Source of the DNA: Bacteroidota bacterium
Lineage (GTDB): Bacteria; Bacteroidota; Ignavibacteria; Ignavibacteriales; Ignavibacteriaceae
Direction: 5' to 3'
Length of the DNA: 7,396 nt
Assembly: GCA_023406915.1 (NCBI GenBank)
Contig: JAEXTR010000035.1
Span: forward strand, 1-7,396
Shown: one piece after another, positions 1 to 6,656 of the stretch
Position numbering within the stretch: position 1 is the first letter of the stretch
Layout: every line of letters begins with the position of its first letter
Position numbers and translations under genes: made by a program
Notes under the pieces: model-generated
Databases searched by the model: none
Seen by the model: the letters and a program-made list of their open reading frames with translations, nothing else
Told to the model about the DNA's origin: nothing

Positions 1-1
1 C

Positions 2-1588
2 CGTTTCTTCGCCTACATGAACCTCTTCGTCTTCTCGATGCTGCTGCTGGTGATGGGAGGCAACTACGCCGTGATGTTCATCGGCTGGGAAGGGGTGGGG
101 CTCTGTTCCTACCTGCTGATCGGATTCTGGTATGACCGGAAATTTGAAAAGGGTACCACCGGTGATGCAGCAAAGAAGGCTTTTGTAGTTAACCGTATCG
201 GTGACTTTGGATTCCTGATCGGTATGTTCCTGATCTTTATGTTTTTTGGCTCTCTGAACTTTTCCGAAGTACTGCCCCGTGTAGCCCTGTTTGGCGGACA
301 GCCATATATTCTTGAACTGATTGCGCTCTTCCTCTTTATTGGGGCAACCGGTAAATCTGCACAGATACCACTATTTGTTTGGTTACCAGATGCGATGGCA
401 GGTCCAACACCAGTATCAGCCCTGATCCATGCCGCTACCATGGTGACAGCCGGAGTGTATATGGTTGCCAGAACCTCCATTATCTATGCTTCTGCGCCCA
501 CGGTGATGACCGTTGTAGCAGTAGTCGGGTTGCTGACTGCATTCTTTGCCGCAACGATTGGTCTGGTTCAGAATGATATTAAAAAGGTGCTTGCTTATTC
601 CACCGTCAGCCAGCTTGGATATATGTTCCTGGCGCTTGGTGTCGGCGCGTTCACCGCAGGTATTTTCCACGTCATGACGCACGCTTTCTTCAAGGCACTT
701 CTCTTCCTTGGTGCGGGTTCCGTTATCCACGGTATGCATGAGGAACAGAATATTCAGAATTATGGTGGACTGAAGAAATATATGCCCACCACGTATCTGA
801 CATTTCTGATTGCCTCCATAGCTATTGCCGGGATTCCGCCTTTTGCCGGGTTCTTCAGTAAGGATGAAATTCTCTGGCATGCGTTCACCTCAAAAGGTTT
901 TTTTGTATGGCTCATCGGTGTGCTGACAGCCCTGATGACCGCATTCTATATGTTCAGACTTGTCAGCCTGACCTTTGAAGGGAAACCCCGGTTCGACAGC
1001 CATCATGTTCATCCCCATGAATCACCGAAGGTGATGACCATACCACTGATCGTACTGGCGGTATTATCCATCATGGGTGGCTGGATCGGAATGCCTGCTG
1101 TATTTGTTGGTGAAAATGGTAACCTGTTTGCCGGATGGCTTCATCCGATCTTTTCAGCAGCCGAAAAGAAACTGGCGCATCACGGCTCCCATAGTCATTT
1201 TACCGAACTGTTGCTGATGGTACTCTCAGTTGTACTTGCAGCTGGAGCTATCTATCTGGCGCGGTTTATTTACCTGAAGCGCAATGACATCGCCCATACT
1301 ACCTCTCAGCGATTTAAGGGGCTGTACCGGTTGCTGCTCAATAAATACTATGTTGATGAAGTGTATGACGCAACCGTGGTGAATCCTATTGTGAAAGTCT
1401 CCGATTCATTCTTATGGAAGATCACCGATGTAAAGCTTATAGATGGATTGGTCAATGTGCTGGCAACGATTGTTGAGTCGGTTGCGCAGTTGATCAGGAA
1501 GATGCAGACAGGTGTTGCACAGCTGTATGCACTTTTTATGGTGGTTGGTATTCTTGTCACTTTATTCTGGATTATTTCAAGCTTGTAA
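2..1588 (+). CDS. nuoL: NADH-quinone oxidoreductase subunit L (complex I, antiporter-like), 5' partial
   Basis: NuoL is the distal proton-pumping subunit of the complex I membrane arm, in the inner membrane. The reading frame is open to the window edge (RFFAY precedes the first Met at 17), so the true start lies outside. E. coli NuoL has 613 residues, so about 115-120 are missing here. Counting from Met17, the conserved pump residues are present: E25 in WEGVGLCSYLL, K113 in GKSAQ, H138 in ALIHAATM, H218, H222 and K226 in HVMTHAFFK, and K282 in FSKDE. They match E. coli E144, K229, H254, H334, H338, K342 and K399 from memory. The C-terminal part (NKYYVDEVYDA, then a long helix and a last membrane segment from about residue 499) fits the NuoL lateral helix and anchor. 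The stop lies one base before nuoM, so the two are probably co-translated. Third-position GC falls sharply near base 130. Confidence 0.97.
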   Translation, partial: RFFAYMNLFVFSMLLLVMGGNYAVMFIGWEGVGLCSYLLIGFWYDRKFEKGTTGDAAKKAFVVNRIGDFGFLIGMFLIFMFFGSLNFSEVLPRVALFGGQPYILELIALFLFIGATGKSAQIPLFVWLPDAMAGPTPVSALIHAATMVTAGVYMVARTSIIYASAPTVMTVVAVVGLLTAFFAATIGLVQNDIKKVLAYSTVSQLGYMFLALGVGAFTAGIFHVMTHAFFKALLFLGAGSVIHGMHEEQNIQNYGGLKKYMPTTYLTFLIASIAIAGIPPFAGFFSKDEILWHAFTSKGFFVWLIGVLTALMTAFYMFRLVSLTFEGKPRFDSHHVHPHESPKVMTIPLIVLAVLSIMGGWIGMPAVFVGENGNLFAGWLHPIFSAAEKKLAHHGSHSHFTELLLMVLSVVLAAGAIYLARFIYLKRNDIAHTTSQRFKGLYRLLLNKYYVDEVYDATVVNPIVKVSDSFLWKITDVKLIDGLVNVLATIVESVAQLIRKMQTGVAQLYALFMVVGILVTLFWIISSL

Positions 1589-1589
1589 T

Positions 1590-3101
1590 ATGGAACAACA
1601 TTTATTATCAATACTCCTGCTTCTTCCGTTAGCCGGTGCCCTGCTTCTCCTGCTGTTTCCGAAAAACAGTGACCATTTGGTCAGGATCTTCGGTTTTGCA
1701 GTATCAATCGTGGCATTTGTGGTATCGCTCTTTATTTATGCCGGCTTTGATCAGAGTGCAGAAGGGTTCAGTTTTGTTGAGAAGATTGTATGGATTGAAA
1801 GCCTTCGGGTCGATTACCATATCGGTCTGGATGGCATATCCCTGATCCTCGTTTTGCTCACCACTTTCCTTACACCGATTACGCTTCTCAGCACCTGGGG
1901 CTCTATTAAGCACAAGGTGAAAGAGTTTACCTTCTTTATGCTATTGCTGGAAGTTGGAATGCTCGGTGTATTCGTTTCCCTTGACCTCTTTCTGTTCTAC
2001 ATCTTCTGGGAAGCGATGCTGATTCCAATGTATTTTATCATCGGTATCTGGGGTGGTAAACGCCGTATCTACGCATCTGTGAAGTTCTTTATCTATACGA
2101 TGGCTGGCAGCCTGCTGATGCTTGTTGCTATCATCGCGCTTGCAATATACGGTTCTGAGGAAGCTGCGTTGGGATACTTCACTACCAACTTGCTTGAACT
2201 TTATAAAGTTGGTCCTGATATACCTCAGGAAATCCAGCGCTGGCTCTTCCTGGCTTTTGCGCTTTCCTTTGCCATTAAAGTTCCGCTTTTCCCACTGCAT
2301 ACTTGGCTGCCGGATGCACACGTTGAGGCACCAACCGCAGGTAGCGTAATCCTTGCCGGCGTGCTGCTGAAAATGGGTACCTACGGTCTGATTCGTTTCT
2401 GTCTGCCACTCTTCCCGCAGTCAGCAATTGCCTATGCGCCACTGATTTCGGTGCTGGCAGTGATCGGTATCATCTATGGCGCACTGGTTGCAATGGTGCA
2501 GAAGGATATGAAGAAACTGGTGGCATACTCATCTGTGTCTCACCTTGGTTTTGTAGTGCTTGGTATTTTTGCCATGAATCAGGAAGCAATGCAGGGGGCA
2601 GTGATTCAGATGGTGAACCACGGACTTTCAACCGGCGCACTCTTCCTTATGGTAGGATTTATCTATGAGCGTACCCATACAAGAGAAATCAGTGACTACG
2701 GCGGTATTGCAAAAATCGTCCCGGTGTTTGCGACACTATTCCTAATCATTTCCTTGTCCTCTATCGGGCTTCCTGGATTAAACGGGTTTGTGGGTGAGTT
2801 TCTTATTCTGACAGGTGCCTTTAAATCAACGGTGCTTAACAGCTGGATGCTTACTATCTTTGCCGCCTCAGGCGTCATCTTTGCAGCAGTCTATATGCTA
2901 TGGATGTATCAGCGTGTATGTTTCGGTACCGTGACTGCAAAGCATACTGATAAGATCACTGACCTGACCAGCACAGAAATTGGTATTATTGTAGTGCTCC
3001 TGATTTTTATCGTCTGGATTGGTATCTATCCGTCACCGTATCTGGATATGACTGCCCAGGCATCAGACAGCATTCTGAAAAGTGTCTTTACAAATAACTA
3101 A
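1590..3101 (+). CDS. nuoM: NADH-quinone oxidoreductase subunit M (complex I, antiporter-like)
   Basis: NuoM is the middle antiporter-like subunit of complex I, a multi-spanning inner-membrane protein that pumps protons. It has 503 residues, close to the 509 of E. coli NuoM. The ATG at 1590 is chosen because it gives the typical hydrophobic N-terminus MEQHLLSILLLLPLAGALLL. A GTG at 1512 in the same frame would add 26 atypical residues inside nuoL. The pump residues are E141 (FWEAMLIPMYF), K230 (FAIKVPLFPLHTWLPDAH), K261 (AGVLLKMGTYG) and E403 (NGFVGEF). These correspond to E. coli E144, K234, K265 and E407 from memory. It begins one base after the nuoL stop with no clear Shine-Dalgarno, which suggests translational coupling. 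The family assignment is certain; the close relatives NuoL and MrpD are excluded by these motifs and by the gene order. Confidence 0.98.
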   Translation: MEQHLLSILLLLPLAGALLLLLFPKNSDHLVRIFGFAVSIVAFVVSLFIYAGFDQSAEGFSFVEKIVWIESLRVDYHIGLDGISLILVLLTTFLTPITLLSTWGSIKHKVKEFTFFMLLLEVGMLGVFVSLDLFLFYIFWEAMLIPMYFIIGIWGGKRRIYASVKFFIYTMAGSLLMLVAIIALAIYGSEEAALGYFTTNLLELYKVGPDIPQEIQRWLFLAFALSFAIKVPLFPLHTWLPDAHVEAPTAGSVILAGVLLKMGTYGLIRFCLPLFPQSAIAYAPLISVLAVIGIIYGALVAMVQKDMKKLVAYSSVSHLGFVVLGIFAMNQEAMQGAVIQMVNHGLSTGALFLMVGFIYERTHTREISDYGGIAKIVPVFATLFLIISLSSIGLPGLNGFVGEFLILTGAFKSTVLNSWMLTIFAASGVIFAAVYMLWMYQRVCFGTVTAKHTDKITDLTSTEIGIIVVLLIFIVWIGIYPSPYLDMTAQASDSILKSVFTNN

Positions 3102-3130
3102 GTAAAATAAGTTTTTCGGGTTATTCCTAT

Positions 3131-4564
3131 ATGAGCTTTACATTAACAGACTTCTGGAATCTCTTTCCGCTTATTCTGGTAGCAGCAGGAATCCTGCTGA
3201 CGATCACCTACGACCTCCTTGCGAGGAATAGTGTCAGAGGCGTGTGGCTGGTAACCCTGCTTATACTGGCAGGCGCATCATACTATTCGCTCCTGACCCT
3301 TGGATCTGTTGGCGCATATCAGAATATGGTTGCTTTTGGCGGCATAACGCACATCTTTTACTTTATCTTTACTTTTGGTGCCGCAATTGTTGTTCTGCTG
3401 TCCAAGGATTACTTTGAAAAGCTTGATCTGCCGATTTCCGAATTTTATATGATGCTCCTTTCATCCGTGCTGGGGATGATGATGATTGCCTCGGCTAAAG
3501 ATTTTCTGATGATCTTCATTGGTCTTGAGCAGATGTCGATCTGTTTTTATGCACTTGCGGGCTTCAACAGAAAGCGGGAAAAGTCTGTTGAGTCATCATT
3601 GAAGTATTTTCTTCTTGGTTCTTTTGCAACCGGTTTTATTGTGTACGGTATTGCACTGATTTATGGCAGTGCCCAGTCACTTTCGCTCGATACCATCAGC
3701 ATAAACATTGCCACTCTTGTAAAGGAGCCTTTCTTTGTAATAGGAATGGTTCTGTTTATTATCGGGTTTGCTTTTAAAATTGCTGCATTCCCATTCCACA
3801 TGTGGGTACCGGATGTTTATCAGGGGGCACCCACTACGGTTACTGCCCTTATGTCAACGGGAGGTAAGGCAGCGGCGTTCTCTGCATTGATACTGGTACT
3901 CTACCCGATTATGTCTGGCAATCTGCTTCCGCAGTTGCTTCCTGTGCTCACAGTGCTGGCGATCCTTTCCATGCTGTACGGCAGTATTGTTGCGATATCA
4001 CAGAACGATATTAAAAGAATGCTTGCCTACTCATCGATTGCGCATGCAGGGTATATGCTGATTGGTCTTGCCAGCGGCAACAGTGATGGTTATGCCGGTA
4101 TCGTATTTTACCTTGCTGCCTATGCATTTATGAACCTTGGCGCATTTGGTATTATTTCTATAATAGAAGGGAAGCGTGATAACCACTTACAGATACCTGA
4201 GTATGCAGGACTGGGGTTCAGCTATCCTGTGCTTGCAGGTTTACTTGCTCTCTTTATGTTTGCCCTTTCAGGCATACCGCCGTTTGCCGGATTCTTCGGA
4301 AAGTATTATGTGTTTTATGCAGCTCTGCAGAGTGGGAACACGCTCCTCGCAATTATGGGTGTGCTTTCAAGTGTAATCAGTGTGTATTTCTATCTCCGGA
4401 TTATCGTGGTGATGTACTTTAACAAACCTGAAGAAGCCGGATTAAGGGTTTCATCATATTCAAGTTCTGCCTTGCTGGGTGTTATGATCTCAGCAATGCT
4501 GGTTGTGGTTATGGGAGTTGTACCCGGAAGATTAATAGATCTTATCACTGCCTTTTTAAACTGA
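3131..4564 (+). CDS. nuoN: NADH-quinone oxidoreductase subunit N (complex I, antiporter-like)
   Basis: NuoN is the antiporter-like subunit nearest the quinone end among L, M and N, and it is normally the last gene of nuo operons. It has 477 residues against 485 in E. coli. Expected charged residues are present: E133 (GLEQMSICFYALAGF), K216 (FAFKIAAFPFHMWVPDVYQGAPT), K246 (MSTGGKAAAF) and K391 (PPFAGFFGKYYVF). These match E. coli E133, K217, K247 and K395 from memory. The ATG at 3131 gives a normal-length N-terminus (MSFTLTDFWNLFPLILVAAG). The 29-base gap after nuoM contains no hairpin and no recognisable Shine-Dalgarno, so it is probably read on the same transcript as nuoL and nuoM. Nothing suggests decay or truncation. 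Confidence 0.97.
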   Translation: MSFTLTDFWNLFPLILVAAGILLTITYDLLARNSVRGVWLVTLLILAGASYYSLLTLGSVGAYQNMVAFGGITHIFYFIFTFGAAIVVLLSKDYFEKLDLPISEFYMMLLSSVLGMMMIASAKDFLMIFIGLEQMSICFYALAGFNRKREKSVESSLKYFLLGSFATGFIVYGIALIYGSAQSLSLDTISINIATLVKEPFFVIGMVLFIIGFAFKIAAFPFHMWVPDVYQGAPTTVTALMSTGGKAAAFSALILVLYPIMSGNLLPQLLPVLTVLAILSMLYGSIVAISQNDIKRMLAYSSIAHAGYMLIGLASGNSDGYAGIVFYLAAYAFMNLGAFGIISIIEGKRDNHLQIPEYAGLGFSYPVLAGLLALFMFALSGIPPFAGFFGKYYVFYAALQSGNTLLAIMGVLSSVISVYFYLRIIVVMYFNKPEEAGLRVSSYSSSALLGVMISAMLVVVMGVVPGRLIDLITAFLN

Positions 4565-4576
4565 TGACCTGAGGTC

Positions 4577-4582
4577 GGGAGG
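4577..4582 (+). promoter_or_regulatory. Shine-Dalgarno of nnr
   Basis: GGGAGG lies five bases before the ATG at 4588 and fixes that start. nuoM and nuoN have no such site. The surrounding bases 4573-4584 could fold as a four-pair stem (GGUC with GGCC, one G-U pair) with a GGGA loop, which would place part of the site in the loop. Confidence 0.75.
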
Positions 4583-4587
4583 CCATA

Positions 4588-6168
4588 ATGATCCCTCTTT
4601 ATTTTATTGATCAGATTCGGCAACTGGATTCACTGGCTGAAAAGAAACTTGGTGTTTCCGGACTGGTGCTGATGGAAAATGCAGCCGCAAATTTTACGAG
4701 AATGATAATATCAGCTGCCGGATTGCATAAAGAGAGGGACAGGATAGCCATTATCTGCGGAAAGGGAAATAATGGTGGTGATGGATTTGCCGCAGCACGG
4801 CATTTTGTCAACGCCGGATTTCAGGTAAAGGTGCTCTCACTGTTCGAACCCAAAGATTGTAGCGCTGACTGCCGTACTAATTATGCTATTGCCGAAAGCA
4901 TGGCAAAAGAAAAACTCCCTCTTGCGATTAAAGTATACACTTCGAAAAAGGACTTCAAGTTCATTGCGGAATGCAATGTGATCATTGACGCAATGCTGGG
5001 GAGCGGTTTCACCGGTGAATTGAAATCCCCCTTCGTCGAAGTTATCTCGTACCTCAATAATGCAGATGCGATAAAAATTGCAGTCGATGTTCCATCCGGA
5101 TTGTACGCCGATACAGGGTACGGTGAGATCGTCTTCCGTGCCGATTATACGGTTACCCTCGGTGATCTAAAGGCGGGACTTTTCTTTGGAAACGCCATAG
5201 ATTATTGTGGACTGGTGCTCAAGGCAGGGATCGGAATTGATGCCATGCCAACCCCACTTCCGCCAGTTGATACATTTCTGATTGAGGCAGCAGATGCCTT
5301 CAACAACCTTCCCGTAAAACAGCGTTCCATCAATAAGTACTCCTCAGGTAAACTCCTTACCATTGCCGGTTCGCTTGAGTTTCCGGGTGCTGCGCTACTG
5401 GCTGCTGAAGCAGCTTTCCGGGTTGGTACCGGTGCCTCAAGACTTGCATTCCCAAAAAGTATTGCTCAGCTAGCACATCAGCATTACCCTGATCTGGTGG
5501 GTGAGTTGTATGATGACGATGGGAAGCCATATCTTACCCCCAAAGCTATTGAGCAGCTTTCGGGTTCAGTGCATGCATCCAGACTCATTGCCTTTGGCTC
5601 AGGAATTGGTCGTCACCCTGAAACGGTGGAGGCAGTTGCTCACTTTCTTGAGACCTTCCCGGGTGTGAATGCAGTAATAGATGCCGATGCCATTCATGCT
5701 ATTGCCCAGAAAGGGTATGATTCCTTCGACCTTCGTGATAAAGTGTTTACACCGCATCTCGGTGAGTTTTCAGCCCTGATCGGCGTTCCATCACAGGAGA
5801 TCAAAAAAGATATGCTCGCCTATGGGCTCTCTTTCGTTCGGGATACCGAAAGTTATCTGGTGTTAAAGGGACCGAGGACGATTATCTTCACGCCATATGA
5901 AGAAATTTTCATTAACACGACCGGCAATCCCGGTATGGCGAAATTCGGATCAGGAGATGTGTTGACTGGTGTGCTTGCAGGTATGATGAGTCAGTCTATC
6001 CTGGTAACTGAGGCACTTCTGGCAGGTGTGTATATTCACAGTCTGACCGGGGATATCCTTGCTGAAGAATACACCGAATATGGATTTGTGGCGAGTGACC
6101 TGGTGAAGGGAATACCTTCAGCTATTAAGTTTTTAAGGAATAAGTTTGATCCCATTGTCAAAGAGTAA
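4588..6168 (+). CDS. nnr: Bifunctional NAD(P)H-hydrate epimerase / ADP-dependent (S)-NAD(P)H-hydrate dehydratase
   Basis: This cytoplasmic metabolite-repair enzyme acts on NADHX and NADPHX, the hydrated forms of the reduced cofactors. The N-terminal YjeF_N domain (about residues 1-215) interconverts the R and S epimers. The C-terminal ribokinase-like domain (about 245-520) dehydrates the S form using ADP. At 526 residues it has the normal length of the two-domain fusion. Visible epimerase motifs are MENAA (29-33), GKGNNGGDGFAAARH (58-72), IIDAMLGSGFTG (132-143) and DVPSG (167-171). Dehydratase motifs are DADAIH (365-370), TPHLGEF (388-394), VLKG (425-428) and GNPGMAKFGSGDVLTG (446-461), with the catalytic-type Asp at 457. 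Phe453 stands where many relatives have Gly, and His370 where Asn is usual. It begins 23 bases after nuoN, so co-transcription with complex I is likely. The vanZ-like start overlaps its end. Confidence 0.95.
   Translation: MIPLYFIDQIRQLDSLAEKKLGVSGLVLMENAAANFTRMIISAAGLHKERDRIAIICGKGNNGGDGFAAARHFVNAGFQVKVLSLFEPKDCSADCRTNYAIAESMAKEKLPLAIKVYTSKKDFKFIAECNVIIDAMLGSGFTGELKSPFVEVISYLNNADAIKIAVDVPSGLYADTGYGEIVFRADYTVTLGDLKAGLFFGNAIDYCGLVLKAGIGIDAMPTPLPPVDTFLIEAADAFNNLPVKQRSINKYSSGKLLTIAGSLEFPGAALLAAEAAFRVGTGASRLAFPKSIAQLAHQHYPDLVGELYDDDGKPYLTPKAIEQLSGSVHASRLIAFGSGIGRHPETVEAVAHFLETFPGVNAVIDADAIHAIAQKGYDSFDLRDKVFTPHLGEFSALIGVPSQEIKKDMLAYGLSFVRDTESYLVLKGPRTIIFTPYEEIFINTTGNPGMAKFGSGDVLTGVLAGMMSQSILVTEALLAGVYIHSLTGDILAEEYTEYGFVASDLVKGIPSAIKFLRNKFDPIVKE
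6135..6140 (+). promoter_or_regulatory. Shine-Dalgarno of the vanZ-like gene, supporting a TTG start
   Basis: AAGGA at 6135-6139, inside the end of nnr, is six bases before TTG at 6146. A second in-frame TTG at 6155 is too far from it, and no in-frame ATG occurs until residue 27, inside or after the first membrane segment. The site therefore favours TTG 6146. Confidence 0.5.
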
Positions 6169-6553
6169 GCTGACAATCATTTCTGTTTCGGTTTTGGTTA
6201 TCTACTGGGGATTTCTCGCAGTGATGACATCACTGCCGGCATCGAATCTGCCCAGTGTGGAATTGAGCGATAAGCTGATCCATACCGGTGCGTTTTTTGT
6301 CCTCGGTTTTTTGATGGTTTTTACCTTTTCAATCCAGACACGTTACCGGCTGCTGAATGAGCGTGCAGGCTTTTTTATGCTGGCTGCAGGATTGCTGTAT
6401 GCAGCGATGGATGAGTTACACCAAATGTACATACCCGGAAGATCAGCAGATATTCTGGACTTTGTGGCTGATGGTATCGGGCTGCTGCTGGGGCTGGCAC
6501 TCTTTATCCTTTTTAAGGTAGTACTCGCCAGAAAAAATATTTCCCTCCTTTAG
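6146..6553 (+). CDS. VanZ-like family membrane protein
   Basis: This is a small inner-membrane protein of 135 residues with about four hydrophobic segments (roughly 9-28, 47-63, 74-88 and 106-128). It carries the VanZ-like signature: DKLIH (42-46) before the second segment, then DELHQ (89-93) and PGRSADILD (97-105) followed by Asp109 before the last segment. The family is named after VanZ of the teicoplanin-resistance cluster, but most members are single genes of unknown function, and nothing here indicates antibiotic resistance. The start is inferred as TTG 6146, giving a 23-base overlap with nnr and implying translational coupling. A hairpin terminator covers its last codons. It is probably the last gene of the nuo-nnr transcript. 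Family membership is secure from motifs; its role in this operon cannot be read from the sequence. Confidence 0.88.
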   Translation: MIPLSKSKLTIISVSVLVIYWGFLAVMTSLPASNLPSVELSDKLIHTGAFFVLGFLMVFTFSIQTRYRLLNERAGFFMLAAGLLYAAMDELHQMYIPGRSADILDFVADGIGLLLGLALFILFKVVLARKNISLL

Positions 6554-6573
6554 GAACAAAAGGAAATATTTTT
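6533..6573 (+). terminator. Probable intrinsic terminator after the vanZ-like gene
   Basis: A perfect 12-bp inverted repeat, AAAAATATTTCC (6533-6544) and GGAAATATTTTT (6562-6573), encloses a 17-base loop. The 3' arm itself ends in five T, and the 5' arm follows an A, so transcription from either direction would meet a hairpin ending in T. The stem overlaps the last codons and stop of the vanZ-like gene. The AT-rich stem and long loop make it weaker than the hairpin after tonB. Confidence 0.65.
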
Positions 6574-6592
6574 CGTATAACATACAAAAGGT

Positions 6593-6621
6593 TTGATACT
6601 TTTACGCTGTTTTACTATTTT
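6593..6621 (+). promoter_or_regulatory. Candidate sigma-70-type promoter of tonB
   Basis: TTGATA (6593-6598, one mismatch to TTGACA) and TATTTT (6616-6621, two mismatches to TATAAT) are separated by 17 bases. They lie in the only sizeable gap before tonB, just after the vanZ terminator, and predict a leader of about 28 bases. The gap is AT-rich, so chance matches are possible. I saw no Bacteroidota-type TAnnTTTG element at a better position. Confidence 0.4.
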
Positions 6622-6640
6622 TAACCACTCAATTTCGCCC

Positions 6641-6655
6641 GTATAGGAGGTATAC
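6641..6655 (+). promoter_or_regulatory. Shine-Dalgarno of tonB within a small inverted repeat
   Basis: AGGAGG (6645-6650), six bases before the ATG, is a near-ideal Shine-Dalgarno. GTATA (6641-6645) and TATAC (6651-6655) are perfect complements around GGAGG, so the leader RNA can form a five-pair stem with the core of the site as its five-base loop. Whether this fold exists or matters is an inference; the repeat itself is directly visible. Confidence 0.6.
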
Positions 6656-6656
6656 A

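Noticed and set aside
416..880. 154-residue open frame on the minus strand inside nuoL
   Set aside because: It lies antisense to a fully conserved NuoL region, its composition looks like a reversed reading of membrane protein codons, and it has no recognisable domain.
1512..1589. Longer nuoM starting at GTG 1512
   Set aside because: It would add 26 residues unlike any NuoM N-terminus and lie wholly inside nuoL; ATG 1590 gives the normal start and length.
1941..2321. 126-residue open frame on the minus strand inside nuoM
   Set aside because: Antisense shadow of conserved NuoM sequence, with no motif and no ribosome site.
3102..3130. Possible terminator or promoter between nuoM and nuoN
   Set aside because: The 29 bases contain a short T run but no inverted repeat and no -35/-10 pair with suitable spacing.
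4564..4572. ATG overlapping the nuoN stop (TGATG)
   Set aside because: The frame stops after two codons (ATG ACC TGA), so it is not the nnr start; at most it could aid ribosome re-initiation.
6146..6553. Reading the VanZ-like gene as a glycopeptide resistance gene
   Set aside because: Only the family motif is shared; no vanA-type or regulatory genes are present and most VanZ-like proteins are unrelated to resistance.
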